Below are positions 51,775 through 61,826 of a stretch of 64,000 nucleotides of DNA, in pieces. Numbering within the stretch: position 1 is the first letter of the stretch; each line of letters begins with the position of its first letter. Location: contig NZ_LMTZ01000001.1 in the NCBI RefSeq assembly GCF_001456025.1, forward strand, positions 124,001-188,000, read 5' to 3'. Below the pieces are notes generated by a model. That model had not been told where the DNA came from. It worked only from the letters and a program-made list of their open reading frames with translations, and made no database searches. A program made the position numbers and the translations under genes. This DNA comes from Mastigocoleus testarum BC008 (GTDB lineage: Bacteria > Cyanobacteriota > Cyanobacteriia > Cyanobacteriales > Nostocaceae).

Positions 51775-54700
51775 ATGAGTCCAATAAACTTACCGTCATA
51801 TAAATATCAAGTAGGGGGAAGTTTACCCACTAATTCCCCAACCTATGTGAAAAGAAAGGCTGATGATGAGTTATACAAATCTTTAAGAAATGGTGAATTT
51901 TGTTATGTACTTAACTCTCGACAAATGGGAAAATCAAGTCTGCGGGTACAGACAATGAAACGCTTGCAGGAAGATAATTTTACCTGTGTGGCGATTGATA
52001 TTACAAATATTGGTACGGTAAGTATTACACAAGAACAGTGGTATGCGGGGATTATTGATACTATTATTAACAACCTGGAACTTTACGATAGTTTTGATTT
52101 AAATGATTGGTGGATGGAACAAAATTTATTATCTCCAGTGAATAAATTAAGTAATTTTTTTGAATTTGTTTTATTAAAATTAATTTCACAACAAATAGTT
52201 ATTTTTATTGACGAAATTGATAGTATTTTAAGTTTGAATTTTGCCGTTGATGATTTTTTTGCTTTGATTCGGGAATGTTATAACAGTCGAGCTTCCCAAC
52301 CAGATTTTCAACGCCTAACTTTTGCTTTGCTGGGAGTAGCTAATCCGAGAGATTTAATTCAAGATAAACGTCGCACACCATTTAATATTGGTAAGGCAAT
52401 AGAATTAACTGGTTTTGAATTAGATGAAGCCCAACCGTTAGCCCAAGGTTTGGCAGAAAAAACTAGTCAATCGATGGCGGTAATGGATGCAGTGTTGTAT
52501 TGGACTGGGGGACAACCTTTTCTCACCCAAAAGCTGTGTAAATTGATTTTGAATCATCAGGGTGTAGTACCAGCAGATAGGATTACCGAATGGGTAGGGG
52601 AATTAGTAAACTCTGAGGTAATTCTGAATTGGGAAACACAGGATGAACCACAGCATTTGCGGACTATTCGAGACAGGATTATGCAGGGTGGGGGACAACT
52701 GACGGGGAGATTATTGGGATTGTATAAACAAATTTTGCTCGCCCCTATCTCCTTACAAAAACCAGAGATAACCCCATCCATGACAGTACAAGAACGGGAT
52801 GGAATAACTGTGAATAGCCCTCCTGATCAAGAAGAATTGGGAGAAAACTCAGTATTTAATACATCGGAAGAAGTATATTTACGTCTATCTGGATTAGTTG
52901 TAGAACAACAGGGAAAGCTCAGGGTTTATAACTCCATTTATCAGTCAATTTTTAATTTAGATTGGGTAAATCAAGAACTAAAAAATCTGCGTCCAGATTC
53001 CTATGGTCAAGCTTTTGAGGCTTGGTTTAATTCTAATTGTGATAATAATTCCTACTTGTTGCGAGGAGAAAAACTTGGTGAAGCCTTAGCATGGGCAGAA
53101 GGTAAAAGTTTAAGTAATCAAGATTATCAGTTTATAACCGCCAGTCAAAAATGGGAATTTGCCCAAGCACAACAGAAAACTCAGAGACAAACTCTAATTG
53201 GTGGGGTTGTTTTGACTGCTTCCTTAGTTTTGGCTGTAACTGCTGGAGTATTTGCTGGGGTTGCTAATCAACAAAGAATCGGGGCTGTATCCCGTTTAAA
53301 GCAAGCAAATTCAGAAACACAACAGGCAAATCAGGAAAAACAAACAGCAAACCGACAAGCAAATAATTTCAAACAACAACAACTAATTGCAGAAAAGAAT
53401 CTGAAAATTGCAGCAGCAAAACAACAAACAACAGAAGCAAAAGTTAAACAGACACAACAACGCTTAACTAACGCTCAGCAAAAATTACAGCAAACCGAAA
53501 AAGCTGCCAAGCAACAGATTAAGTCAGCACAAGTAAAAGTTAGTACCGCAAATAAGCAAGCAGGAGAAGCCCAAACACGGGCAAAAAAAGCTCAAAATGA
53601 ACTTAAAAAGGCGCAATTAAGTCTTAAAGAAGCATGGGAAGCCAGGACACAGGCACTCAAAGAAGCAGAAAACGCTCAAAAAAGCACGGAATTAGAACGA
53701 TTAGGAAATGTAGTCTTAAGGCAGTTTGAGTATGATAAAACACCACAGATAGTGGTTAGAGCCATGGAAGCAGGACACAGGTTAAAAGCACTGGTGAAGG
53801 ATAGACAAAATTTAGACGAATATCCAGCTACTAGCCCTGTAAGGGCTTTAAATACCGTTCTTAATATTCCCCAACGCAAAACACTCAGACATGAATTCGA
53901 AGTCAACTATGCTGCCTTTAGCCCTGACAGCAAAAGAATTGTTACTGCATCCTTTGACAATACAGCCAAGTTGTGGGGAGTCAATGGCAAACTACTTCAA
54001 ACTCTCCCTTCCGAACGTGATGCAAATCAAGAACATCGATATAATATTGTCCATGTCGCTTTTAGTCCTAACGGACAAAAGATTGTCGCTGCATCCTCCG
54101 ACAAAACAGCCAAGTTGTGGGATATCAACGGTAAACTTCTACATACTCTGAAAGGTCATCAAGATAAAGTATTCTACGCTACTTTTAGCCCACATCATCA
54201 AAGAATTATCACTGTATCTGCGGATAAAACAGCCAAGTTGTGGGATATCAACGGTAAACTTCTACATACTTTGAAAGGTCACCAAGATAAGGTTATCAAT
54301 GCCGCTTTTAGTCCTAACGGGAAGCAGATTGTTACTGTATCTTGGGACAAGACAGCTAAGGTGTGGGATATTGATGGAAAACTCCTCCACACCCTGACAG
54401 GACATCAAAGTATAGTCGTTAATGCTGCTTTTAGTCCCAACGGCAAGCAAATTATCACTGTATCTTGGGACAAGACCGCCAAGCTGTGGGATATCAATGG
54501 TAAACTCCTCCAAACCCTAGACAATCAAAAATTTGTCCACGATGTTGCCTTTAGTCCCAATGGTAAGGAAATTCTCACTGCATCTAATGATGGAACAGCC
54601 CGAGTATGGGACATCAATGGTAAAATCCTCCAAAACCTCACTGTACCTGAGAATGAAGGTACAATTTCCACAGAGGCGAAGCGTGCTGCTTTTGTCACCG

Positions 54701-55248
54701 CTAGTCCAGGATCTTCAGAGGGAACAGAAAAGCAGATTATTGTTGCATCTCCTCAAACAACACGGATATGGGGTATTAATGGTAAACTGCTTCATACCCT
54801 AAAACTAAAGCAGGATAAAATCTTACATCTCGCCTTTAGCCCTGATGGAAAGCTGATTTTTACTGGTTCGCAGGATGGAATAGCCCAACTGTGGGATATC
54901 AATGGTAAACTCATCCAAACTCTTACCGATCATCGCTATAAAAGTCCATCAATTCCTGTAGCCTTCAGTCCCGATAGCAAACGGATTGCGACTATAGACA
55001 GAACAGGAACAGTTTTCCTGTGGGATATTGGCGGTAAACTGCTTCAAACTCTAAAGGGTGGATTCAGGAATGTTACCTTTAGCCCCAATAGTAAATATAT
55101 TGTGATTATATCCGGCACAAAAGCACGAGTGTTATATTTAGAAACCTTAGATGAGTTGCTAGCACGGGGGTGTGACTGGTTGGAAGATTATTTTGTTGAC
55201 TATCCCGAAGCGAGGAAGAAAACTGGGTGTTTAGCAGGTCAAAAATAA
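51775..55248 (+). CDS. AAA-like ATPase, coiled coil and WD40 repeat protein
   Basis: This 1157-residue protein begins with an AAA-like domain (10-400) with Walker A NSRQMGKSSL, Walker B IVIFIDEIDSI and GGQPFLTQKLCKLIL. A hydrophobic helix (LIGGVVLTASLVLAVTAGVF, about 475-500) may anchor it in the membrane. A Gln/Lys/Ala-rich coiled coil (about 505-645) leads to at least nine WD40 blades (about 700-1130) with repeated TAKLWDINGKLL and HxxxVxxAAFSPNGK patterns that are nearly identical between neighbouring blades. This is a STAND-like plan: an ATP-driven switch and a sensor propeller. The kinase-AAA gene just upstream carries a related ATPase domain, so the two may share a signalling role. The ligand is unknown. 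Confidence 0.88.
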   Translation: MSPINLPSYKYQVGGSLPTNSPTYVKRKADDELYKSLRNGEFCYVLNSRQMGKSSLRVQTMKRLQEDNFTCVAIDITNIGTVSITQEQWYAGIIDTIINNLELYDSFDLNDWWMEQNLLSPVNKLSNFFEFVLLKLISQQIVIFIDEIDSILSLNFAVDDFFALIRECYNSRASQPDFQRLTFALLGVANPRDLIQDKRRTPFNIGKAIELTGFELDEAQPLAQGLAEKTSQSMAVMDAVLYWTGGQPFLTQKLCKLILNHQGVVPADRITEWVGELVNSEVILNWETQDEPQHLRTIRDRIMQGGGQLTGRLLGLYKQILLAPISLQKPEITPSMTVQERDGITVNSPPDQEELGENSVFNTSEEVYLRLSGLVVEQQGKLRVYNSIYQSIFNLDWVNQELKNLRPDSYGQAFEAWFNSNCDNNSYLLRGEKLGEALAWAEGKSLSNQDYQFITASQKWEFAQAQQKTQRQTLIGGVVLTASLVLAVTAGVFAGVANQQRIGAVSRLKQANSETQQANQEKQTANRQANNFKQQQLIAEKNLKIAAAKQQTTEAKVKQTQQRLTNAQQKLQQTEKAAKQQIKSAQVKVSTANKQAGEAQTRAKKAQNELKKAQLSLKEAWEARTQALKEAENAQKSTELERLGNVVLRQFEYDKTPQIVVRAMEAGHRLKALVKDRQNLDEYPATSPVRALNTVLNIPQRKTLRHEFEVNYAAFSPDSKRIVTASFDNTAKLWGVNGKLLQTLPSERDANQEHRYNIVHVAFSPNGQKIVAASSDKTAKLWDINGKLLHTLKGHQDKVFYATFSPHHQRIITVSADKTAKLWDINGKLLHTLKGHQDKVINAAFSPNGKQIVTVSWDKTAKVWDIDGKLLHTLTGHQSIVVNAAFSPNGKQIITVSWDKTAKLWDINGKLLQTLDNQKFVHDVAFSPNGKEILTASNDGTARVWDINGKILQNLTVPENEGTISTEAKRAAFVTASPGSSEGTEKQIIVASPQTTRIWGINGKLLHTLKLKQDKILHLAFSPDGKLIFTGSQDGIAQLWDINGKLIQTLTDHRYKSPSIPVAFSPDSKRIATIDRTGTVFLWDIGGKLLQTLKGGFRNVTFSPNSKYIVIISGTKARVLYLETLDELLARGCDWLEDYFVDYPEARKKTGCLAGQK

Positions 55249-55576
55249 GGTTGAGTTTCTCCCACTCGTAGAAGATTTAGTTTTCGGGGTGTTTTCTACT
55301 TTATTGCAAAAAATGAACAAATTTGAGCACACTTATTCATATTTAGCGGTCGCAAGTATAGTGAAATAGATGAGAGGACAACAGTTATGATTAAAGTTGT
55401 TGAGTCTGAACACACCTTTGATACTAGCTCTAAGTACTGGTATCATCAGTCATATTTGTAACATACAATTATCTGTAATGATAAAATTGGAAACTTAAAG
55501 ATAGGTTCCTTATGAATGCAGCCTATAGAGAAGCAATAGTGGATAAATTGGTTTGTAATAAGGGGAATATCCTGTT
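55249..55576 (+). other. Intergenic stretch, no gene seen
   Basis: Two very short ATG frames are present (24 codons at 55387 and 25 codons at 55512), neither with homology I recognise. The second overlaps the start of the histidine kinase gene and could be a leader peptide, but nothing supports this. AGGGGA at about 55560 is the probable RBS of the kinase gene. Confidence 0.5.
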
Positions 55577-56977
55577 GTGTTGTGTGTAGAAGAACTTTTA
55601 AGTGTGGAGTTATTTAAAATACTTCCTAAAAGTAGACTGGAATGGATATGCGATCGCTCTCAACAAATTCACATACCAGTTGGCGAGAAATTAATCTCTG
55701 AAGGTGATCCGAGAAGGGGATTCTTTATTCTCACAAAAGGAAGAATGGCAATAACTCGCCTGACAGAAGGTGTAGAAATGCCTTTGGGACAACATGAAGC
55801 ACCGGGTTTTTTCGGTGAAATTCAAGTTTTAACTGATGAAGCCGTACCTGTAACTTTGCAAGCACTGACTGACTGTGTTACCTACGAACTTGAGGGTGAG
55901 GATTTTCTCGAATTACTCCATGATTGCAGAGATTTTGAACGCGAGATATTTCGAGTTGTAGGAAAAAGACTCAGAGGTTTGGAATCATTCATTCGTAACC
56001 GAGAGAAAATGGCAGCTCTTGGTACTTTATCTGCAGGTTTGGCTCACGAGTTAAATAATCCGGCAGCAGCAGTGGTTCGCGCTCTTAAAGATGTCACCCC
56101 AGCAATTATAGAACTGCAAAGGATGAATCTTGTTTATGGACAACGTAACGTGGATGACGCTCATACACAAGAATGGACCAAAGTTAGGGATGAAGGTTAC
56201 GAAACAATCATTAATAATACTTTAGATCCAGTCTTCTTAAGCAATTGCGAAGAAGAAATTTTAGAATGGTTAGAAGATTATGGGGTGGAAAATGCCTGGA
56301 ATTTAGCTGAACCATTAGCGGCTGGTGGGGTAAAAGTTAATACACTTGAACGACTTATGGAACGTTGGCAAGACGATCCTACTGAACTTAGGGATATGGG
56401 GCTACGTTGGTTGGCGCTGTCTTTTGATGTGATGTCAATTATTCAAGGCGGTTTGCGTGGGGCTGAGCGGATTTCAGGTTTAGTCAGTTCAATGAAATCT
56501 TATTCTTATATGGATCGCGGAGTCAGTCAAATAGTTGATGTTCATCAAGGTATTGAAGATACCCTGAGACTATTTTCCTATAAGTTGAAGTATGGAATTG
56601 AAGTTCATCGTTGCTATGCTTCTAATCTCCCAAAAATTATGGCTTATGGTAGTGAGCTCAATCAAGTTTGGACTAATTTAATTGATAATGCTATTGATGC
56701 CATGGATCATAAAGGAGTATTGAAATTAAAAACTTCTCGTTTTGAAGATTTTGTCAGCGTGGAAATTATCGATTCTGGTTCTGGTATTCCTGCGGAAATT
56801 GAATCGCGAATATTTGAACCTTTTTACACAACAAAACCTGTTGGAAAAGGTTCGGGACTTGGTTTAGACAATGTCAGACGAATCGTGGAAAATCGTCATA
56901 AAGGAGCGATATACCTGGAGTCGGAGCCAGGAAAAACCTCTTTTAAAGTTTGCTTACCCATAGCTCTTTCCGAATAG
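55577..56977 (+). CDS. Sensor histidine kinase with N-terminal cyclic-nucleotide-binding-like domain
   Basis: This 466-residue protein starts with GTG after AGGGGA. Residues 5-130 form a Crp-type cNMP-binding fold (LISEGDPRRGFFILTKGRMAI, GFFGEIQVLT), though the Arg/Glu pair that holds cyclic nucleotide phosphate in CRP is not clearly present, so the ligand is open. The kinase core has an H-box LSAGLAHELNNP (His157), a long inserted helical region (165-300), the N-box NLIDNAIDAM, G1 DSGSGI and G2 GKGSGLGLDNV. No membrane segment is seen, so it is a soluble sensor. No response regulator gene lies next to it. A palindrome at 57023 follows it. Confidence 0.92.
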   Translation: MLCVEELLSVELFKILPKSRLEWICDRSQQIHIPVGEKLISEGDPRRGFFILTKGRMAITRLTEGVEMPLGQHEAPGFFGEIQVLTDEAVPVTLQALTDCVTYELEGEDFLELLHDCRDFEREIFRVVGKRLRGLESFIRNREKMAALGTLSAGLAHELNNPAAAVVRALKDVTPAIIELQRMNLVYGQRNVDDAHTQEWTKVRDEGYETIINNTLDPVFLSNCEEEILEWLEDYGVENAWNLAEPLAAGGVKVNTLERLMERWQDDPTELRDMGLRWLALSFDVMSIIQGGLRGAERISGLVSSMKSYSYMDRGVSQIVDVHQGIEDTLRLFSYKLKYGIEVHRCYASNLPKIMAYGSELNQVWTNLIDNAIDAMDHKGVLKLKTSRFEDFVSVEIIDSGSGIPAEIESRIFEPFYTTKPVGKGSGLGLDNVRRIVENRHKGAIYLESEPGKTSFKVCLPIALSE

Positions 56978-57022
56978 ATGAAGTAACATAATTGGTATTT
57001 TTTCGTTTGGTTTTATCATTAA

Positions 57023-57050
57023 TAGAGACGTAGTCTCTGCTACGTCTCTA
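57023..57050. repeat. REP-like palindrome / possible terminator
   Basis: TAGAGACGTAG (57023-57033) and CTACGTCTCTA (57040-57050) pair perfectly over 11 bp with a 6-base loop, 46 bp after the histidine kinase stop, and are followed by GAATTTTT. The sequence belongs to the GTAGAGACG palindrome family; the T-run could make this copy act as a terminator. Confidence 0.7.
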
Positions 57051-57122
57051 GAATTTTTGATAGCCCAAGCAAGATAAAATGCTCTCAAATCCAAGCGTTA
57101 GCTTTACTTTAATGGAGAATAA

Positions 57123-58520
57123 GTGTTGACATTCAATACAATTTTTTATGGATGGGGAGCACAGCTAATTTTTCAACAACCCATTCCTCTTTTAGCAGCA
57201 GCAAATACTGAAGAAGGATATGATAAAGCCATAGTTGGAGCTTTGGTTATTACTGCTGCCATTATTTTTGTTTTCAGCATAATATTGGGAGAAATTTGTA
57301 CCCGTTTTGGCTTACCGTCGGTATTAGCCGATTTAACTACCGGGGTCTTGCTTGGTTCTTCTGTGCTGGGATTGTTAATATTTTCCCAATCTGGAGGAGA
57401 AGCTAACGGTCTTTTAATTAAATTTTTAGAATTTACCACCGGTACTTCCTCCACAGTTGCACAGGAAGCATACAAGTTTCAAATGGAGGAATATATAGAT
57501 GAAAGTGCAAATATCGGGCTTTTAGCGCTGTTATTTACTACAGGTTTAGAATCTAACTTAAGAGATTTAATTCGAGTTGGTTCCCAAGCTGCAACAGTAG
57601 CTCTAACAGGAGTTGTTCTTCCTTTTACTTTAGGAACTTTAGTATTGATAAAAATATTTGGAGTTGCAACTATTCCTGCTGTATTTGCAGGTGCTGCTTT
57701 AACTGCTACAAGCATTGGAATTACTGCTAAAGTCCTTAAGGATATTGGGAGACTACAGTCCGACGAAGGTCAAATTATTATTGGTGCAGCAATTCTTGAT
57801 GATATTCTCGGAATTGTCGTACTTGCAGTTGTACTTAGTCTGGTAAAAACTGGTGAAGTTGAAATAATTAGTATTTTCTACCTAATTGCAAGCGCGATCG
57901 CTTTTGTGTTAGTTGCAGTTGTACTCAATAGAGTTTTTGGTTCTCTTTTTGTCAGTATTATTGACCGTCTATCTAATCCTGCTGCACTGATGCTGTTAGC
58001 TCTCGTATTTCTCAATACATTTGCGTTGAGTGCATCTGCAATTGGTTTGGAGGCTATCCTAGGGGCTTTTGCAGCCGGTTTAGTCCTTGGAGAAACTAAA
58101 TTTCAAGAAAAATTGGAGCAGCTATTTCGACCATTTGTATATGTTTACACAACAATATTCTTTGTTACGATCGGAGCTAAAGTTGATTTAAGCGTTCTCA
58201 ATCCTGCAATTCCAGAAAATCGTCAAGGTTTGATTATTGCTGCTTGTTTGATTGCGATCGCAATTTTCGGCAAGGTTGTAGCCGGTTTTGCTGCGATCTC
58301 TAAAGAACCCATAAACCGATTAGCAATTGGTTTTGGGATGATACCTCGGGGTGAAGTAGGATTAGTATTTGCTGGTTTAGGCGCAGCTAGTGGAGTATTA
58401 TCAAATTCTTTAGATGCAGCAATTATTATCATGGTAATTGCTACCACCCTAGTTGCACCGCTTTTGCTAAGAATTTCTTTTTCTGAGAATTCAGCATTAA
58501 AAACTCAGGAATCAGAATAA
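57123..58520 (+). CDS. CPA2-family Na+/H+ antiporter
   Basis: This 465-residue membrane protein belongs to the CPA2 cation:proton antiporters (NapA/KefB relatives). TTG 57123 is chosen because GGAGA lies a few bases upstream. About 12-13 hydrophobic helices are visible. The pair Asp226-Asp227 in ILDDILGIV is the ion-binding DD motif of electrogenic Na+/H+ antiporters. LGAFAAGLVLGETKF and MIPRGEVGLVFAGLG are further family signatures. There is no C-terminal TrkA-N domain, so it is of the short type. An insertion of about 35 residues between the second and third helices (SQSGGEANG to YKFQMEEY) lengthens a loop. Role: Na+ and pH balance in the plasma or thylakoid membrane. Confidence 0.93.
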   Translation: MLTFNTIFYGWGAQLIFQQPIPLLAAANTEEGYDKAIVGALVITAAIIFVFSIILGEICTRFGLPSVLADLTTGVLLGSSVLGLLIFSQSGGEANGLLIKFLEFTTGTSSTVAQEAYKFQMEEYIDESANIGLLALLFTTGLESNLRDLIRVGSQAATVALTGVVLPFTLGTLVLIKIFGVATIPAVFAGAALTATSIGITAKVLKDIGRLQSDEGQIIIGAAILDDILGIVVLAVVLSLVKTGEVEIISIFYLIASAIAFVLVAVVLNRVFGSLFVSIIDRLSNPAALMLLALVFLNTFALSASAIGLEAILGAFAAGLVLGETKFQEKLEQLFRPFVYVYTTIFFVTIGAKVDLSVLNPAIPENRQGLIIAACLIAIAIFGKVVAGFAAISKEPINRLAIGFGMIPRGEVGLVFAGLGAASGVLSNSLDAAIIIMVIATTLVAPLLLRISFSENSALKTQESE

Positions 58521-58976
58521 AAAAATATCATTAGCATTTCAGCTGTAGTATTTTGGGATGATTTACTTCCCCAGTCCCCCTATTCTGGGGGAATTCAAAT
58601 TCCCAATACCCACGTCACACTCCACTAGCTACCAGGAAATAAAGCTTATGGGGGCTTCGAAAGTGGTTAACCAGGACATTTCTTAGGGCAGGGTAACACG
58701 TTTCTAAAGCGCCATATTTTTTATTTATCCCCTTCAACCACTCAATCAAAAGATATATTTGAGCAATATTTGAATAAATTGAGCAATAATACACCAGATT
58801 ATCAACCGCAATTTGTTGTAATCTGATTGATGAATATCACGGTGCGAATAGCTGCACAAAATTAGATTCTACTAGTTTTGCAAAAGTGCAGATTTTAAAG
58901 CATAGATTGCAAACATAAAACCAACTCGTTAACTTTTTGTTACACGAATTTTTAGTTGTTTTTTTTTCAATTTTGT
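58521..58976 (+). other. Intergenic stretch with a GC-rich hairpin
   Basis: No gene was seen. CCCCAG (58569-58574) can pair with CTGGGG (58585-58590), or TCCCCC (58575-58580) with GGGGGA (58587-58592), two mutually exclusive hairpins 48-55 bp after the antiporter gene that could slow or end transcription. The rest is AT-rich. Confidence 0.45.
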
Positions 58977-59372
58977 ATGACACTAAAATACAAATACACC
59001 CGATTAAATGTATCTAATTATGAAGCCTGCAAAAAATTCTACCAAGAGGTTCTAGGCTTTAAAGTTAGTTTCGTAGATGATAACGATCAATATGCAGAAC
59101 TCGATACAGGTGAAACAAAGATAACTATCTTTAATCGTCAAGGTTTATCAGAATTTGTCGGTAGCAATGGAGAAATTTCCTACGATGAAAATTATGCTGG
59201 AGTTGTTTTGACTTTTATGGTTGATAACCTGGAAGAAATTCTAGAAAAACTAAAAGCTAAAGGAGTTCATCTGATTAACCCACCGTGGAATTTTTCCGAC
59301 CGAGGTTTCATATCTACTTGCTTTCGCGATCCGGATGGTAACCTCATTGAGATCGAACAAATATTAATTTGA
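58977..59372 (+). CDS. VOC / glyoxalase-bleomycin resistance fold protein
   Basis: This 131-residue protein (from ATG 58977; an upstream TTG at 58956 has no RBS) has the vicinal oxygen chelate fold: YTRLNVSNYEACKKFYQEVLG, two beta-alpha-beta-beta-beta units and FRDPDGNLIEIEQ at the end. The final Glu of LIEIEQ is a usual metal ligand of the family. Such proteins include glyoxalase I, dioxygenases and antibiotic-binding proteins; nothing narrows the substrate here. It is a lone gene between the antiporter and the RND efflux genes. Confidence 0.88.
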   Translation: MTLKYKYTRLNVSNYEACKKFYQEVLGFKVSFVDDNDQYAELDTGETKITIFNRQGLSEFVGSNGEISYDENYAGVVLTFMVDNLEEILEKLKAKGVHLINPPWNFSDRGFISTCFRDPDGNLIEIEQILI

Positions 59373-59533
59373 TAATCAATAAATTTGATCGTCAATAGAC
59401 TTAATACTTGATAAATTTAATGCCAAGTAGGTTTAAAAACTAATTTGACAAGGATCGTTTGACCCAAATAGAAAATAATTTTTATATCTGTTTATTTCTA
59501 TTTATTACATTGTCTTGAATTATTTCAGAGATT

Positions 59534-60955
59534 ATGAGTACTTCCGAGTCGCCGGTTTCTGTCCACAATGATTCTGAACCCTCTTCGCCAAAAAAACCGC
59601 GTCTTCGCAAGTGGCGGTCTTGGCTTATTGTTGCTTTTGTTGCATTCTTCGGTGGAGGATTAGCCTGGTATTTTCTATTGCGTAACGATCCAGGAGCAGC
59701 ACAGCAACAAGCGCGAAGATTTCCAGTAAATGTGCAGAAGGTAGAAACAGATTTATTTGAGAATAGTTCTGATTACGTTGGGGTTTTAGAGGCTCAGCAA
59801 AGAGTAACTTTACGTCCAGAGGTTGCTGGGCGAATTATAGAGATTTCTGCAAAATCAGGGGAATTTGTCAAGGCGGGTGCACCTATTATGCAATTACGTC
59901 TTGATCGCAGTCGTGCTCAATTAAATGCAGCTACGGCTAATATTAATGTGCAAAGAGCTGCCCGTGCGAATGCTGAAGCATCTTTGAGAAATGTACAAGC
60001 TCGTCTCAGGGAAGCTCAAGAAAGGAGAGAATCTGCAGCAGCCAACTTAGAGCGTCAAACAGCCGAAGTTACCCTGCAAGAAGCAGAATTCGAGCGTACA
60101 AAAACTTTAGTAGAAGAAGGCGCACAATCAAAACAACAGTTAGATTTGCAGACAAGGAATTTAAAAACAGCGATCGCTAATCGTAACTCAGCTGAGAAAG
60201 ACCTGAACGCTGCAGAAGCAACAGTTATAGCCTCTCAAGAGGAAGTGAAAGCATCCAGAGCAAATTTAGATCGAGAAAATGCTGCTCTCAAGCAAGCCCA
60301 ATCCCAAGCCAATGTTGAAATTGAAAATTTAGCAGATACTAAAATTGTTGCGCCGGTTGCTGGGATCATGGGAGATATTACTCTTAAGGTGGGAGATTAC
60401 GTCAATGTGGGACAAGAATTAACTACGCTAACTCTGAACAACACCTTAGAAGTTAGATTTTCGGTACCATCCGAACGAGGAACCCAACTTAGGCGGGGAC
60501 TTCCGGTAGAACTGAGGGTCAACAAAAAAGAAGGTAAACCGGTCGCCATAGGAAAAATTAGTTTTATTGCACCGGAAGTAGATGATGATGCTCAAGCTAT
60601 TACAGCTAAAGCAAATTTTTCTAATCCTAAGGGAAAGTTACGATCTGACCAGTTTGTGCGAGCAAGGGTGATATGGGATCAAAGTCCGGCGGTATTGATC
60701 CCTACGGTTGCAGTATCTCGTGTCGGAAATCAGGCGTTTGTCTTTGTTGCAAAAACAGAAAAAAATCCGCAGTCAGGGGAAGCTGAACAAGTTGCAAAGC
60801 AAAAGCCTGTTCAACTGGGACCAATTCAAGGCAATAATTACCAAGTTTTGGAAGGGTTAACAGCTGGGGAAACAATTGTAACTTCAGGTACTCTCAACTT
60901 ATTTGACGGTGCGCCCATAGTACCGGAAGAACCAACATTTGAGAGTAAGAAGTAA
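59534..60955 (+). CDS. RND efflux periplasmic adaptor (membrane fusion protein)
   Basis: This 473-residue protein is an AcrA/MexA-type adaptor. One N-terminal membrane segment (WLIVAFVAFFGGGLAWYFLL, about 28-48) follows a Ser/Pro-rich cytoplasmic start. Lipoyl-like halves (EAQQRVTLRPEVAGRI at about 85, and APVAGIMGDITLKVGDYV at about 275) flank a long Gln/Ala/Glu-rich coiled-coil hairpin (130-265) that contacts the outer-membrane channel, and the beta-barrel and membrane-proximal domains follow. There is no lipobox Cys, so it is anchored by the helix. The pump gene follows at 61827, with a GUN4-domain gene between. After the stop comes a run of AGTAAGAAGTAAAA repeats. Confidence 0.92.
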   Translation: MSTSESPVSVHNDSEPSSPKKPRLRKWRSWLIVAFVAFFGGGLAWYFLLRNDPGAAQQQARRFPVNVQKVETDLFENSSDYVGVLEAQQRVTLRPEVAGRIIEISAKSGEFVKAGAPIMQLRLDRSRAQLNAATANINVQRAARANAEASLRNVQARLREAQERRESAAANLERQTAEVTLQEAEFERTKTLVEEGAQSKQQLDLQTRNLKTAIANRNSAEKDLNAAEATVIASQEEVKASRANLDRENAALKQAQSQANVEIENLADTKIVAPVAGIMGDITLKVGDYVNVGQELTTLTLNNTLEVRFSVPSERGTQLRRGLPVELRVNKKEGKPVAIGKISFIAPEVDDDAQAITAKANFSNPKGKLRSDQFVRARVIWDQSPAVLIPTVAVSRVGNQAFVFVAKTEKNPQSGEAEQVAKQKPVQLGPIQGNNYQVLEGLTAGETIVTSGTLNLFDGAPIVPEEPTFESKK

Positions 60956-61070
60956 AAAGTAAGAAGTAAAAAGTAAAAATTAAGAAGGAATAATTTCCAA
61001 GTTACAAGTCGCCAGCCCATATGCCGCAAGGCTGTACACAGTGCTATCCCCAGTCACCAGTCTCCAACTC

Positions 61071-61766
61071 ATGAATGAACTAGATAATCCAATTGATACT
61101 GTTTCTACTCAACTATTTGATATTCAAAAACAGTTAGATCAATTAAAAATTCAGTTATCTGAATTACAGCAACAGGTAAATAAAAATTCTGAAAAACCCC
61201 AACTCCAAGGCAATTCCCAACAGGTCAATCAAAATTCTGATTTATCTCAAAAGCTATCTGTAATTGAGAATAATCTTTCACTGGTAAGTGACGTAGTACG
61301 CTATCAACCATTACGGGATATGCTTGCTATGGAAAAATGGGAGGACGCAGACAAGGAAACTATTCGTTTGATTGCCGATATCGCCGGGCATACGGACTTG
61401 GAAGATTTTCGTCCTGATGAAGTACGACATTTTCCCTGCGTGCATTTGCAAGTCATTGATAACTTATGGTTAACCTACAGCAAAGGACGTTTTGGATTTA
61501 GCATTCAGGCGCGTATTTACCAAGAAGAAGGAGGAAATATAGAAACAACTATCGAACAGGACAGCGACATTATTAAGAAATGGGGAAAGCGCTTGGGATG
61601 GCGTGCTGAAAACCGTTGGCGAAAATGTGACGAATTAGATTGGACTTTAAATGCTCCTCCTGGGTGTCATCCTTCGCGATGGTGGAACTCACCTTTTGGC
61701 TCTAAAATGACCAATTATTTTTTGGCTCGTTTAATGAATTGCGACTTGAGTTCTGGTAATGGGTAA
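61071..61766 (+). CDS. GUN4-domain protein
   Basis: This 231-residue protein (from ATG 61071; an in-frame GTG at 61041 lies in repeat-like DNA) has an N-terminal coiled coil (STQLFDIQKQLDQLKIQLSE) and a C-terminal GUN4 domain (about 90-225): LRDMLAMEKWEDADKETIRL, FPCVHLQVIDNLWLTYSKGRFGF, a DSDIIKKWGKRLGWR segment and LNAPPGCHP. GUN4 proper binds protoporphyrin and Mg-protoporphyrin and stimulates Mg chelatase; many cyanobacteria also have GUN4-domain paralogues of unknown role, which this one resembles. Its place between the adaptor and the pump of an RND system hints at a tetrapyrrole-linked role, by position only. Confidence 0.85.
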   Translation: MNELDNPIDTVSTQLFDIQKQLDQLKIQLSELQQQVNKNSEKPQLQGNSQQVNQNSDLSQKLSVIENNLSLVSDVVRYQPLRDMLAMEKWEDADKETIRLIADIAGHTDLEDFRPDEVRHFPCVHLQVIDNLWLTYSKGRFGFSIQARIYQEEGGNIETTIEQDSDIIKKWGKRLGWRAENRWRKCDELDWTLNAPPGCHPSRWWNSPFGSKMTNYFLARLMNCDLSSGNG

Positions 61767-61826
61767 TGATTACTCATTACTTACTAATCATTACTTGTTA
61801 CTTAATACTCATTACTTACTACTCCT

